DNA of 64,000 bases from Adenophora triphylla var. japonica. Lineage: Eukaryota > Streptophyta > Magnoliopsida > Asterales > Campanulaceae. This document shows positions 45,785-57,387 of this stretch, piece after piece. How positions within the stretch are numbered: the stretch's first letter is position 1; each line of letters opens with the position of its first letter. The notes below the pieces were generated by a model. The model ran no database searches. It was given only the letters and a program-made list of their open reading frames with translations, and was not told the DNA's origin. Location of the stretch: positions 539,001 to 603,000 of the forward strand of contig JAFEMH010000753.1 in NCBI GenBank assembly GCA_022495995.1, written 5' to 3'. Made by a program: the position numbers and the translations under genes.

Positions 45785-46495
45785 TAGGCTTGTCCCTATG
45801 CGTAGGCTTGTTCCTACACCTATTTTGGGCTTATTCCCATACCTCTTTAGGCTCGTTCCTATCCGTAGGCTTGTTCCTACACCTATTTTGGGCTTATTCC
45901 CATACCTCTTTAGGCTCGTTCCTATCCGTAGGCTTGTTCCTACACCTATTTTTGGGCTTGTTCCCATACCTCTTTAGGCTCATTCCTATCCGTAGGCTTG
46001 TTCCTACACCTATTTTGGGCTTATTCCCATACCACTTTAGGCTCATTCCTATCCGTAGGTTTGTTCCTACACCTATTTTGGGCTTATTCCCATACCTCTT
46101 TAGGCTCGTTCCTATCCGTAGGCTTGTTCCTACACCTATTTTGGGCTTATTCCCATAACCTCTTCCGGCTCGTTCCTATATCTCGCTAGGCTTGTTCCTA
46201 TGCGTAGGCTTGTTCCTACACCTCTATAGGCCTGTTCCTATATCTCGCTAAGCTTGTTCCTATGCGTAGGCTTGTTCCTACACCTCTATAGGCTTGTTCC
46301 TATATCTCGCTAGGCTTGTTCCTATGCGTAGGCTTGTTCCTACACCTCTATAGGCTTGTTCCTATATCTCGCTAGGCTTGTTTCTATGCGTAGGCTTGTT
46401 CCTACACCTTTTCAGGCTCGTTCCTATATCTTTTAGGCTTGTTCCTATACCCTTTTAGGCTTGTTCCTACACCCCTTTAGGCTCATTTTATGTCT
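45785..46495. repeat. TAGGCTTGTTCCTA minisatellite
   Basis: Dense repeats of TAGGCTTGTTCCTACACC and TAGGCTCGTTCCTATCCG, forming higher-order units near 65-76 bp. The long open frames here (SVGLFLHLFWAYSHTSLGSF) are products of the repeat, not genes. Confidence 0.92.
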
Positions 46496-46569
46496 CTAAA
46501 CCATGTTGTGATCTTTCATGTTATGCTTTTAGGATTATGTTTCATTCGGGTTCAAATGCCCACCTCTCT

Positions 46570-46885
46570 CAATTACCAAGATCCATAGCCCGGAATGGCT
46601 ATAAACTACCCGGTCCGGAAAACCGTACAGTTTCCAACCCAGAAAATAGCCTGAAATGGCTATAAACTACCCGGTCAGAAAAAACGTACAGTTTCCAACA
46701 CAGAAAATAGCCCGGAATGGCTATAAACTACCCGGTCCGGAAAATCGTACAGTTTCCAACACAGAAAATAGCCCAGAATGGCTATAAACTACCCGGTCCG
46801 GAAAACCGTACAGTTTCCAACACAGAAAATAGCCCGGAATGGCTATAAACTACCCGGTCCGGAAAGACCGTACAGATTTCCCACA
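46570..46885. repeat. about 60-bp minisatellite, five units
   Basis: Unit contains GGAATGGCTATAAACTACCC followed by GGTCCGGAAAACCGTACAG and TTTCCAACACAGAAAATAGC. Five units with few changes. Confidence 0.92.
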
Positions 46886-46894
46886 CAGTAAAAA

Positions 46895-47310
46895 TTCACG
46901 GGTGACTCCCAAAGAAAAACAGTCAAATTCGCGGGTGACTCCCAAAGAAAAAATAGTCAAATTCGCGGGTGACTCCCAAAGGAAAAAGTCAAACCTTCGG
47001 GGTGACTCCCCATCAAAACTGTCAAGATCGCGGGTGACTCCCAAAGAAAAAAGTCAAACCCTCGGGGTGACTCCCCATCAAAACAGTCAAGTTCGTGGGT
47101 GACTCCCAAAGGAAAAAGTCAAAACCTCGGGGTGACTCCCCATCAAAACAGTCAAGTTCGCGGGTGACTCCCCATCAAAACAGTCAAATTTGCGGGTGAC
47201 TTCCCAAAGGAAAAAGTCAAAATCATCGGGGTGACTCCCCTTGGAACAGTCAATCTCGGGTACAAATGCCCATCTCCGGGGTGACCCCCCTTGGAACAGT
47301 CACTTTCGGG
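46895..47310. repeat. GGGTGACTCCC minisatellite
   Basis: Units of about 30 bp with CGCGGGTGACTCCCAAAG and CGGGGTGACTCCCCATC alternating, about a dozen in all. Confidence 0.9.
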
Positions 47311-47626
47311 TACAAAGCCCGTGGCCTTTCATTGGCACCTCATCTTCGACGAACTACGATTCGGCTTGATTCCCCCACGGGATACGTAGGAATCCTTTTC
47401 ATAAAAGGTCCAGCCGCATGACCATCATGGTCGATCTCCCCCATGATGCAAACGTCCATCTTTGTCTGAACTACGATTTGACTTGATTCCCCCACGGGAT
47501 ACGTAGGAATCCTTTCCACAGAAGGTCCAGCCACTTGACCATCTTGGTCATCTCTTTCCCTGCCGTTCGTGTCCGGCTCGGGATTCTCATTGTGTCGACT
47601 ACCCCACTTCCCGTGGAAGTGACATC
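47311..47626 (+). other. conserved 3' end of the internal region
   Basis: Unique sequence with CCCCCACGGGATACGTAGGA twice (47370, 47490) in a 110-bp duplication. The second element has the same sequence once near 62040. Confidence 0.7.
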
Positions 47627-47638
47627 GCCGAGGGGCTC
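47627..47638 (+). promoter_or_regulatory. polypurine tract of the Tat/Ogre-like element
   Basis: GCCGAGGGGCTC directly before the 3' LTR. The same sequence lies at the equivalent edge of the second element (61905-61916, minus strand). Confidence 0.7.
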
Positions 47639-49385
47639 TGTGAGTACCCCGACCCGAACTCATGTTTTGGGTCCACTTTAATTGATCTTTGGGCTCATGT
47701 AATTGCTAAAGAAGCAAATTGAGTCCAATTATCCCACAGCCCATTCAACCCATTGGGCCTGCCATCCATTCGGCCCAACTGTGCCAAAATGATGTACGCT
47801 GTCGTCCGACATAGGACGACACTAAGGCGGTTTAACTGCCTCTGTCGGACGACATAAGTCTTCCCATCAGCCTGCCTATAAATACAAGGCATGGCTGATC
47901 ATTTTAGAGGGAGATTTTGGAGAGTATTGGGAGGATATCAGTATAATAGGGGAAACTCTGCACAAATAGAGTCTCTCTCTCTCTCTCTCTCTCATACACA
48001 CACACTCACCTCCCTCCTCACACACACACATACACCAAGGCCAAGATCCAAAGAAACCCTCCTTGTTGGTGTGTTGAAGGGGTAGACACCATACTACTGG
48101 TGATCTTACCTTGTGGACTACAATAGGTAGCCACTAAACCCTTTTCTCTCTTTAAATAACTCTTCCATACACTCATATTACCTTGCATGCTTACTTGCTT
48201 TAATATTATGTAAGATATTGAGGTTTTTCCATGATAAAGGTGGTGGAGAAATGGATCTCCAATATTCACTTCTCCCCACCCTAGATCTGGACATTTGGTG
48301 ATATTAGCATCAATAAAGTTTAGATCTTTGCTTGTTTCCTTCTAGTTAGGAGGTGATGGCTACATAAAAGTGGCCATAAACATATGATTTATCACATTTG
48401 GCCACTAAAGCCATGTGATCCTCCCATAATACTCACATAGTAGTACTATATTACTACTTATAGTTAATAAAATTACTTGGTTTGCTTTGAGAACAAAGGG
48501 GAAATCAAACAGACTGAAGGGCACTGAAATAGGCCACTCTTGTCGAACGAAACATGACTCTCTGGAGATCCTGTGTCAAACGACATAGAGCTCCCAGAAG
48601 GCTATAAAGCCTTTCTTGGACTTCAGATCTGGCAGATTTAACCCCTTCGTAACTCAAAACTTACCTAAGTATTTTTGGCTCATAAGCCACTATTTGGATG
48701 TGCCTAAGGTCTGTTTGGGTGCGATCTATTTGATGGAGGCGGTTTGCCATATGACATAGACGACTTCGGATGTTCTATGTCATATGACATCCGTATCATT
48801 AAAAGTCAATCATGACTTTGCTCACTCCTATCAACCCCCAAACTGAACTTAGACCACCAAATAGTGTCTTCAATGGGTGAAATAATGTTATTCCAGTTCC
48901 AGAATTGCTTGGTCATTGTAAAAGACAATCTGACCATGAGGCGTTATGTCGTCCGACATCCCATTCCTGGAAAGTCCTACGTCGGACGACATCAGAGCTT
49001 CCTGAGCAGATTGTCTTAACCTTCTGCCTTGTTATGAAAATCATAATATGTAAAGGGTGTGGCCCCCTGTCATGGCTCACAAGTTGTATCCAGTCTTTAC
49101 ATCATCAATGAAATGCCAAATTTGCATGCCTTGCTCATCGACACATATTGCACACACACTTTGAATGTCCATAATTGTCCAATGTTGATTGAAAGTCTCG
49201 AAAGAGGCGTGCTGGGTGAACTCTCTAGTTCTTCCCAAACACGTAACCAGACTCCCGAACCCAAAATCTCTTAAAAATAGGTTTTTCAATGTTTTCCTTT
49301 AAAAACGGCGTGGCGACTCCCAAAAACCGAAATTTCCAAAACTTATCATTACTTCCACAATAATTTTCGGGCGAGCGTTCATTCA
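47639..49385 (+). repeat. 3' LTR of the Tat/Ogre-like element
   Basis: 1747 bp, nearly identical to 36046-37784; differences include a longer CT run near 47970-47992 and scattered substitutions. Confidence 0.93.
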
Positions 49386-51297
49386 ACTGCCTCTAGGAGA
49401 TTTCGAGGTTGTGGATGCCTGCAATGCTAGGAAAATGGATGTGACATTGGTTGATAATGAGTACGTTAATCAAATATCATCATTTGATTAACATTTTTAT
49501 TATAAGCAGGTTATTTTAGTATTATATTTACATATAATTTTTTAATATAATGACAGGGTATTGCAACTGTGTTGCATATTGTGGGAGTCATATGCAGATA
49601 AGCTCAAGTTTTTTGTTGACAGTTGAGGTGACAATGCTGATGATCCGATAATACTGATTCTACAATTCGTAATGATATCAAAATATCGAGGTGAACTTTT
49701 TTGAGTACTTATATGTATATATAGATTGTTATATTGTTTTGAATGAATGTTATTGCCATAAATGTATATATAGATTGTTATATATTTTAGAATCAATATT
49801 ATTGTCATTCATATAATATTCATAATTTTTATACAGGAAATATTCGCGTTTCTACTATGAAGCATGCATCTAAACTTCACATCAATTCAACTATTCGTGA
49901 GCAAATGAATTTTATTAGCAAGTATTGTACCTTTCACTTAAATTACAGTTTATCATTTTTATGACATTATTTTATTTTGGGTTACACTTACATATGTACA
50001 TATTATATCTAAATTTAAAGGCACGGTGTAAAAAGCTCATTCAATAGCCGGACATTGACTACTATCACCAATGACACCAATGTTATTAGCAATGAATGGT
50101 TTAAAATGAAAGAATATAGAACAATTACTGAGTTGCTCAACTGTAATGAGGTATTTCGTTGATTGTTTAAAAAACCTATAAGTTTTATGTATTAGTAAAT
50201 AATTAAAAATATGATGAGTAAGTTTATGTTTTACTCAAATACTCATATTTTTTCACAGGTTGGTGACTACACCACGTTGTCTACCATATTTGATGTAGAT
50301 TCGGTTGGTAGGTGGTACTATAATGCTTGCATCAATGCTAAATGTAATAAGGGCTTTGATAAGGGTGTAAATAACTGCAAAAAATGTGGTACACCCTATG
50401 CTAACAATGTCCCAACTCCCAAGTATTTGTTGATCTATGTTTTTTTTAAATATCTACATTCATTATATTTGAAATATTGTGATTTTGACTAATAATAATT
50501 TTTTTATCTTCTTAGATTCAAAATTAAGATTAACATCACCGATGTGAGTGAAGTTGCTACGCATTTTGTGTTGTTTGATAGCACTGCTTCTTATTTGCTT
50601 AAGAAATCTGTCGTCGAAGTCCTTGCGGAAGTTTCAGATGTGCGTAATTATTTGATCTTAAGAAATATTCATTATACTATGTTTTCTAATTTAAGCTATT
50701 ATCAATGTATGATGATCAGCCCGATCAATTGCCCCCCTCTTTTGGGGCTTTGATTGGAAGGCAATGCCTGTTTAAAGTGGCAATCAATGAAAGAACCAAG
50801 GATACCGCTGATGAGAATCGAATCTTTATTGTGAAGAAATTAACCGAGAATGCCAATATCATCACTCAGTTTATATCACTTACTAATTCTGATGTAAGTT
50901 CAAACCCACGTTACATTCTCAATTCATGAATTGTTATGGAATATCACCTGTGAGATTTTCATTCTTTTAAATTACAGGAGGTGGCTTCTAAGCTAAACAT
51001 AGATGATGAAAATATGTCAATTTTGAATGATAATGTTGGGGTAAGCGAATAAATATAGTATAATGAATAATTTAATTAGTAATTATTAAAGTGTACATGT
51101 TATTTAACTTTGTTATTTTGGTTTTTCCTTATGTAGGATAAGCCCTTGGAATCAATGGGGAACGTTCTTCAACAACGGTCTATAATGACATTACTCCTCA
51201 GAAGCGTTCGCTAGACATTATTTCCAATGATGAGAAGACACAACTATCCGTGACTAAGGGAATCAAGCAAATCAAACAGGAGAAATTGGACAAGTAG

Positions 51298-53401
51298 GAA
51301 TGAAGGAAAGATCCGCTTTTTATTTCAGATAATCAATTTTAGATTTTTTAAATAAGTATGATGTATTGATTTAATACTCCTAAACAAACTTTGCTATTTT
51401 TCTCAAGGTGACATTATCGTGGGTAGAGTGAGGGGGATGGTTAACAAATATTTTCTTTGGTATTTTGTTATTTCATTTGGTACTTTGGGATTTATGATTA
51501 ATAATCTGATTAAAACTATCAAATTTATTTGTTTTCATTCAAGTGTTGCATATGGATGCCATGACTTATTTATTTTCATAATCTTTCCTAATCAGAAAAT
51601 GACCCACAAGAGAAATTATAACATTTTGCTAGATGGCTAAAGCTTCGATAACTATATTCAAGGGAGCAGCTAATATTTTGTTTTGGTAAATGGTTGTCAA
51701 GTGGTTGAAACTTGAAATGTTGGTATGATTTTGACACATTTATGAACTATGGGTATACATAATTCAGATTTATAATAATCACAACTTGAGTATTATCTGA
51801 AATGCTTCATAAGGTCCTGAGTCGTGCTTCCTTGATGTATCTTGATTGTGCATTCAGAAATTTTTATATCTTCTCTATCTCTTAAAAAATCGGTGAGCAA
51901 GTGTACACACATTTTTTTTAATAATAGAAATAGATATATGTGATCAAAATATGTTTGGCCATCCCAACACATATAGGCTAAATGAAATTATTCTGAATGT
52001 AATAAAGTAATTTTCTATGTGTACAGGATACTCCCTCCGTCCCAAAATTATCGTGTCAATTTTTTTATTGTTGAATATAAACCTAACATATTGTTTTCGT
52101 TTATTTAAATGAAATTACAGATTATGGCAACAAGTAATAATAAGCCTAACTATGTCCGTCGAATTTCAACGAATTACTCACTAGTTCACTCATAAATCGA
52201 TAAAAGAATTAAGATTTTTTACCAATCCCACATCAACCACCCCCAACCAAGAAAATGAATATTTATATTTAGGACAAATGAAGTAGTGATTAAGGTTCCA
52301 AATACTTATAGAATAACATATACCTAACCTCAAATGATAAGGCATAAATATGACTAAGGTTCTTAATATTGATCACTTAAAAATTAAATGAATTTTAAAA
52401 ATATATTTAAAAATCATGATGTAATATGGTAAGCTTATCAAATACAATTATGTATATATTACTAAAAATATTTCGATGTCAATTTTTTTTCCACTTATCC
52501 TCAAAATCAAGAATGCATTTTCGGAAGAAGTATAAAAGGACTATGGAAATTTTCTTTTGTTCACTTACAACATTTTCCCACAGTTCATTTTGTATATATT
52601 ACTAAAAATATTTTGTTCCAAAATAATTAATACGTTTTTAAGTGAAAAAATAGTTTTAATGTAATAATTTTCAAGTATATCTGAATAATCATGTATCAAA
52701 ATTTTGCACGGCTGGCTTTCTTTGAATATGCCCTCATATAATATGTATGAAAGATTCAAAGAGATATACTTAACTACTCAAACTTATCGACATATTAAAA
52801 ACTTGGCCTTCTTAAGTTTTTTATAATAAAACCTAATCACTTATTTACATAGAAATTATCATTGTTTTTTATCTTACTGAAAAGTGTAAAATTTAACTTA
52901 CAAAATAAAAAAAAAACTTTATTACATACTTATAAAGTTTATGAACTAATCAATCAAAGATGGTGCAATGATCTTTTCGTATACAAGTAATAAAGTAAAA
53001 GTTTTGCATCAAATATCTATCATTATTTTCAATCATTTTGCTTCAAATCTTCCACCAAAAAGCATTTTCTTAGAATATTTATTATTCTTTCATTTTATTT
53101 CATATATTTCCTATTAATTAGTATACTATTATTTATAATACAATTTACATTATATTGAACTAATTAATAGGACATAAATTAAATAATCATATTAGAGTAT
53201 AAGCAAAACACAATTTATTTAAATGAAAACATTTAAAATACAACAAAAATAGATAATTAAAATATAATAATTCAATAAACAAGTTAAAATGAAAATTAAG
53301 AATGGTGATGATAAATAAACATTATCATTATAGAAGCGATGTTTAAGCTATTAAAATATATTATTAAAAATGTTGATAAATTTGAAGCAAAATATGGGAT
53401 A
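51298..53401. other. AT-rich non-coding stretch
   Basis: Downstream of the RPA-like pseudogene. A lone Stowaway terminus (CTCCCTCCGTCCC after TA) lies at 52031. GTATATATTACTAAAAATATTT occurs at about 52450 and 52592. No supported gene. Confidence 0.6.
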
Positions 53402-53410
53402 TTTTAAAAT

Positions 53411-53846
53411 GCTAAAATCTGGGGAGAAACGCGTTTCTCCGTCGCTTATGGAGAAACGGGGCAACGTTTGTCGCGCGACATAATTAGCCACAACAACTGG
53501 ATATCATTTTCATCGCTTACGGATATCCGAACATTGAATATGGATATCCGGAAGCTTTGGAAAGGATATCCAGAAAAAAATATTTGGTTTCTGGATATCC
53601 TTTCCAAAGCTTCTGGATATCCATATTCAATGTTCTGGATATCCAGAAGCTTTGAAAAGGATATCCAGAAAAAATATTTGGTTTCTGGATATCCTTTCCA
53701 AAGCTTCTGGATATCCATATTCAATGTTCTGGATATCCAGAAGCTTTGGAAAGGATATCCAGAAACTGGCTAAGTATGTCGCGCGACAAAATTTGCCCCG
53801 TTTCTTCATACGCGACGGAGAAACGCGTTTCTCCCCAGACCGACTC
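53411..53846 (+). mobile_element. GGATATCC palindromic foldback-like element, copy 3
   Basis: 436 bp, flanked by perfect 9-bp TTTTAAAAT (53402-53410, 53847-53855). Ends GCTAAAATCTGGGGAGAAAC and complement GAGTCGGTCTGGGGAGAAAC. TGTCGCGCGACA at both sides of the array (53469, 53777). The array alternates GGATATCCAGAAGCTTTG and its complement with spacer AAAAAATATTTGGTTTC. Same orientation as copy 1 and very similar to it. Confidence 0.9.
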
Positions 53847-53855
53847 TTTTAAAAT

Positions 53856-54205
53856 AGTGTAACAGTTGAAATTTGCATCAAATTTGAAGTAAGATATGGG
53901 CTATTTTATAATAGTGCATCATTTGAAGCCACCTTTGGAGAGCAATTTTGAGCTATTATGAAGTTTTAGAGTAGGGTTGGAGTTTCTCTTAGTCCCTAAT
54001 TATAGTTACGGTTAATCTAACGTGTGGCCCGGTTAAAAAAAAAATCTACTTAATACCTATACTGATGATTACTTTGTTTCATAATCAACATTTAATGGAG
54101 GGTGGTTTGTTTATGTAATGAGAATATGAGAAAGTCGATTATCCGGGACCATTATCCATTTAGGGTTAGTAAAAAAATATTTTCTTAATCCCCATTTTAC
54201 CATTA
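53856..54205. other. non-coding stretch
   Basis: AT-rich between two palindromic elements; GAAGTAAGATATGGG and GAAGCAAAATATGGG flank copy 3 as a short local repeat. No gene. Confidence 0.55.
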
Positions 54206-54214
54206 TTCTTTTTT

Positions 54215-54633
54215 GAGTAGGTCTCCGGAGAAATGCGTTTTTCCATAAGTTATGAAAAAACGTGTTTTTTCAAAGGTTCTGGATATCAGTATCAAAGGTT
54301 CTGGATATCCAGAACCCTTTGATCATGATATCCAGAAGTTATGTTAGAATGAGACCAACACATACCAACTTTCTGGATATCAACTTAAATAGATTCTGGA
54401 TATCACTTTCAAAGAGTTCTGGATATCCAGAACATTTAATATTGATATCCAGAAGCCTTTCAAAAGGTTCTGGATATCTTTTCAAAAGGTTCTGGATATC
54501 CTTTCAAAAGGTTCTGAATATCCTTTCAAAAGGTCATGGCCAATACAAAATTTGTGGATATCCTTTCAAAAGGTTCTGGATACCCGTTTCTCCATAACTT
54601 ATGAAAAAACGCGTTTCTCCCTAGATTTTTATT
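54215..54633 (-). mobile_element. GGATATCC palindromic foldback-like element, copy 4
   Basis: 419 bp, flanked by 9-bp TTCTTTTTT (54206-54214, 54634-54642). Left end GAGTAGGTCTCCGGAGAAAT; right-end complement carries AAAAATCTAGGGAGAAAC. The array is dominated by CTTTCAAAAGGTTCTGGATA units rather than the AAGCTTTG type, so it is a different subfamily, closer to copy 2. No TGTCGCGCGACA. Confidence 0.83.
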
Positions 54634-54642
54634 TTCTTTTTT

Positions 54643-55710
54643 AGTAACCCCAACCCAACCCATTAATCATATAAATAATTAATAATTATTATAATTCATA
54701 ACCCATCCCATATCCTATTTTTACTCAATGTTCGAAACAAAAAACTTAAATAATCATGACGAATAATTGATTTAGGTACAAATATTTTTCTAAAATAATT
54801 CTTTTTTTTTTGAAAGATTCTAAATTCATTTAAAAACTTAATTATATATAATAGTAATTATTATGTTAAGATACACTCCTTAAATAAATGATCCTAATAA
54901 AATAAAAGAGAAAAAATAAATAAATCAAATTGGAATACACATAAATAAAAAAGAAAAAAAAATACCCAATTTAAATATTTTTTTGAAAGAAATAGTATAT
55001 ATAAACCCTAAACTTTTTTTTAAGGAGTATACTAAATAATTAAAAAAAAATGATCATTTATTTATAATCTGTTTTTCTGTAAAAAAAAAATAATCTTAAG
55101 TCATCTGCAAAAAGAAATAATAGTTAAAAATGAAAATAGGAAGGAGAAAATTGAAAAGGAGGGCGGGAGAATTTGAGCCGTTTGATCACTTTTCTAACTT
55201 TAAATCTGAACCACCACTTATGTGGTAGATAATAATTAAAAAAAACAAAATAATTTCTAAAATCATTTTTTTTGAAATATTCTAAAATCGTTCAAAAACT
55301 TAATTATATATAATAGTAATTATTATGTTAAGATACACACCTTAAATAAATGATCCTAATAAAATAAAAGAGAAAAATAAATAAATCAAATTGGAATGAA
55401 CATAAATAAATAAAAAAATGACGAAGCTCACGTAATCTCACCGAAAAACCGATTATAAATAAATAATTATTTTTAATTTTTTAAATATGTAATGAACTAA
55501 GATTAAAATTTGGATTAGACGTATGATTTTAGAAACCGCCTAATATTAACCGTATGATCTTAACAGTGAAAATGAATCTAATGATTAAAAATAAAGAGGA
55601 AAATAAACCATTCAATGAAGACCGTTGGATTAGGTAGTTATGGGTAAATTCTGGCCGCTCATTATCCCTAGATAAGAGGCGGTTAAAACCCCCTTGTATT
55701 GTATTATAGA
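54643..55710. other. AT-rich stretch with a diverged direct repeat
   Basis: About 160 bp at 54785-54955 recur at 55262-55420 (AATTATATATAATAGTAATT, AAATAAATGATCCTAATAAA). No gene. Confidence 0.7.
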
Positions 55711-55742
55711 CTAGTACTCTCTGACCCGTGCCAATGGCACGA
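55711..55742 (-). mobile_element. Helitron-type 3' terminus
   Basis: On the minus strand it reads GTGCCATTGGCAC (a 5-bp stem-loop), then GGGTCAGAGAGTACTAG, followed by T. Helitrons end in CTRR preceded by a small hairpin and insert between A and T. The body would extend right of 55711; I could not find its 5' end. Confidence 0.65.
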
Positions 55743-55845
55743 AAACAGTATGCATGGGTGGTCAAGTGAAGAAAATTAAAAGATAAACACCATTAAAAGT
55801 ATCTAATGTCTCAAAATTTCCAATATCTCAAAATTTATGAAAATA

Positions 55846-56158
55846 GAATAGCAAACAATCACAAACTATAAATTGATATTGCCTAAGTTTATTCTTAACT
55901 CTTGCATCAACTTGAAAGTATATGAAAATTCAAATATTAGATTGAAGTATCAAACTGAAAATGTGAAAGAATCTAAATGTGCACAAATAATAACAAATAG
56001 AGTAGCAAACAATCACAAACTACAAACATATATTGCCTAAGTTTATCCTTAACTCTTGCATCAACTTGAAAATAAATGAAAATTCAAATGTTAGATTGAA
56101 GTATCAAACTAAAAATGTGAAAGAATGTAAAAATGCACAAATAACAACAAATATTCAA
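55846..56158. repeat. about 150-bp tandem duplication
   Basis: AGCAAACAATCACAAACTA and TTAACTCTTGCATCAACTTG occur in two consecutive units starting near 55850 and 56001. Inside the putative Helitron body. Confidence 0.85.
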
Positions 56159-57387
56159 ATTTATGGTATTTACCATAAGGGATGAAAATTGGTTCACCGT
56201 TTTTGAAGTTGCAAAGATGGATTTCTCCATAAACTGTTCCCACATCACTTTTCAATTTCACATACATATCAATCTTGGACTTTAACATAACTCAATTATG
56301 ATTGAAACAGAATTGTGCCAGAAACAAAGTACTATAAGCAATCACAAAATTACATCAAAAGCCCATATCCTCACCATTCCCTTTCCACGAGACTTTCTCC
56401 ACTTCGATCCCGTTACAAAATAACAAAATCATGCAAGTAAAGGAATCATCCCATATATCTTCATACGTCAATTGTGGTGGAGTCATTTGTGAATCAGTTG
56501 GATCTTCAGTATCTTGCAAATCTTCTTTCGAACGCGGGAAAACATATTTAAAACATGCATTAGATCAATATATACACATATATATAGTTTTATATAAATG
56601 TGTCATGTTATCGATATTAGGTTCCGCCATTTAGTTAGTTAGTTATCCATCCCATTATAAATCTCTTAACTTTATTTTTTCAGTTAATTTAATTGAAATT
56701 TAACAAAAAAGTTACTAAAATTCATTTATTTATAAAATTTTATGTATTATTATTAATAAAACAATATATTAAATTTTATAAAAATTATTTAATATGAAAC
56801 AACTGAAGATACTGATATCATGAAAAATAGAGAGATTGTGATTGATAAATTCAGGAATAATTTTAGAAATTGGTTAATGAGAGTCGTTGGATTAAAGCTT
56901 TGATAATTAATCTTACTATTAGAATTGAAGAAGAAAATAAATTATCAAATGACAGCTCTTGGATCGTAGTGGTTATGGATCGATATCAACTGTTCTTTGT
57001 GTAAAGTCAATAGGCGGTTATGAACTGAGGTGAGAGAGAAAATGAGATAGAAAATAGTAAGACGATAGTCGTTATGAGTATTACAAATGAGTCCCATTAA
57101 TAAATAAATATTATATACTTTCGTTCATAGAAAATGAGACTTATCAATAAGACGCTCTAGATGACAAAGTGGATAAGATTATTCGGAATAGAAGTAGAGG
57201 GAGTATTGCGTTATATTAAGGTCAAAATATGCATTTTGGCTAACGGCAGTTAGTCATGAAACTAACTCCGGGTAATATGTCATGTGAAATGATCAAATTG
57301 TCCCTTAAAAAAAGATGTCCATGATATATGACTTGAAAATATAATATCATATATTTTTTTATTTGCAACAGATTATAAAAACAAATA
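56159..57387. other. AT-rich non-coding stretch
   Basis: No gene or mobile-element ends that I can support; the frame at 56431-56634 has no recognised family. Confidence 0.55.

Larger units (their letters stand above)
36046..49385 (+). mobile_element. Tat/Ogre-like LTR retrotransposon, complete but gag only
   Basis: LTRs 36046-37784 and 47639-49385 (TGTGAGTACC...GTTCATTCA) are nearly identical by eye, so the insertion is fairly young. A 5-bp duplication ACTGC (36041-36045, 49386-49390) flanks it, and removing the element restores the host reading frame. Primer site TGGCGACTCCGCTGGGGA is the type used by Ogre-like elements. The internal 9.85 kb holds a long leader, gag at 39589-41766, no recognisable protease, reverse transcriptase or integrase, and a 3' region packed with tandem arrays. 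It must depend on a partner element for polymerase. Confidence 0.92.
35386..51297 (+). pseudogene. replication protein A large-subunit (RPA1)-like gene, broken
   Basis: RPA1 binds single-stranded DNA in the nucleus through OB folds. Approximate exons: 35386-35532, 35667-35937, 36022-36045 plus 49391-49460, 49557-49690, 49837-49921, 50021-50150, 50259-50422, 50516-50639, about 50704-50893, 50978-51040, 51137-51297. The codons join in phase. Recognisable parts: an OB-fold start (SLEMILIDDEGSKIQANVP), the middle fold (GDFEVVDACNARKMDVTLVD), and the C-terminal zinc fold (CINAKCNKGFDKGVNNCKKC, then VATHFVLFDSTA). Damage: TAG in exon 1, TGA in exons 2 and 4, no clear acceptor for exon 9, a frameshift in the last exon, and a 13.3-kb retrotransposon in exon 3. 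Such genes are multicopy in plants and are carried by Helitrons; which origin applies here is unknown. Confidence 0.82.

Noticed and set aside
45776..46189. Long open frames on both strands over the TAGGCTTGTTCCTA array, and 63446-63859 in the second element
   Set aside because: They are open because the repeat unit lacks stops; the protein is the repeat itself and appears in several frames.
47695..49289. Frames shared between 36102-37688 and 47695-49289 taken as duplicated genes
   Set aside because: Both sets lie in the two LTRs of one element and are not codon-conserved.
52160..52190. CGTCGAATTTCAACG with ACTCACTAGT as a Helitron 3' end after the RPA-like pseudogene
   Set aside because: The stem is too short and mismatched to support it.
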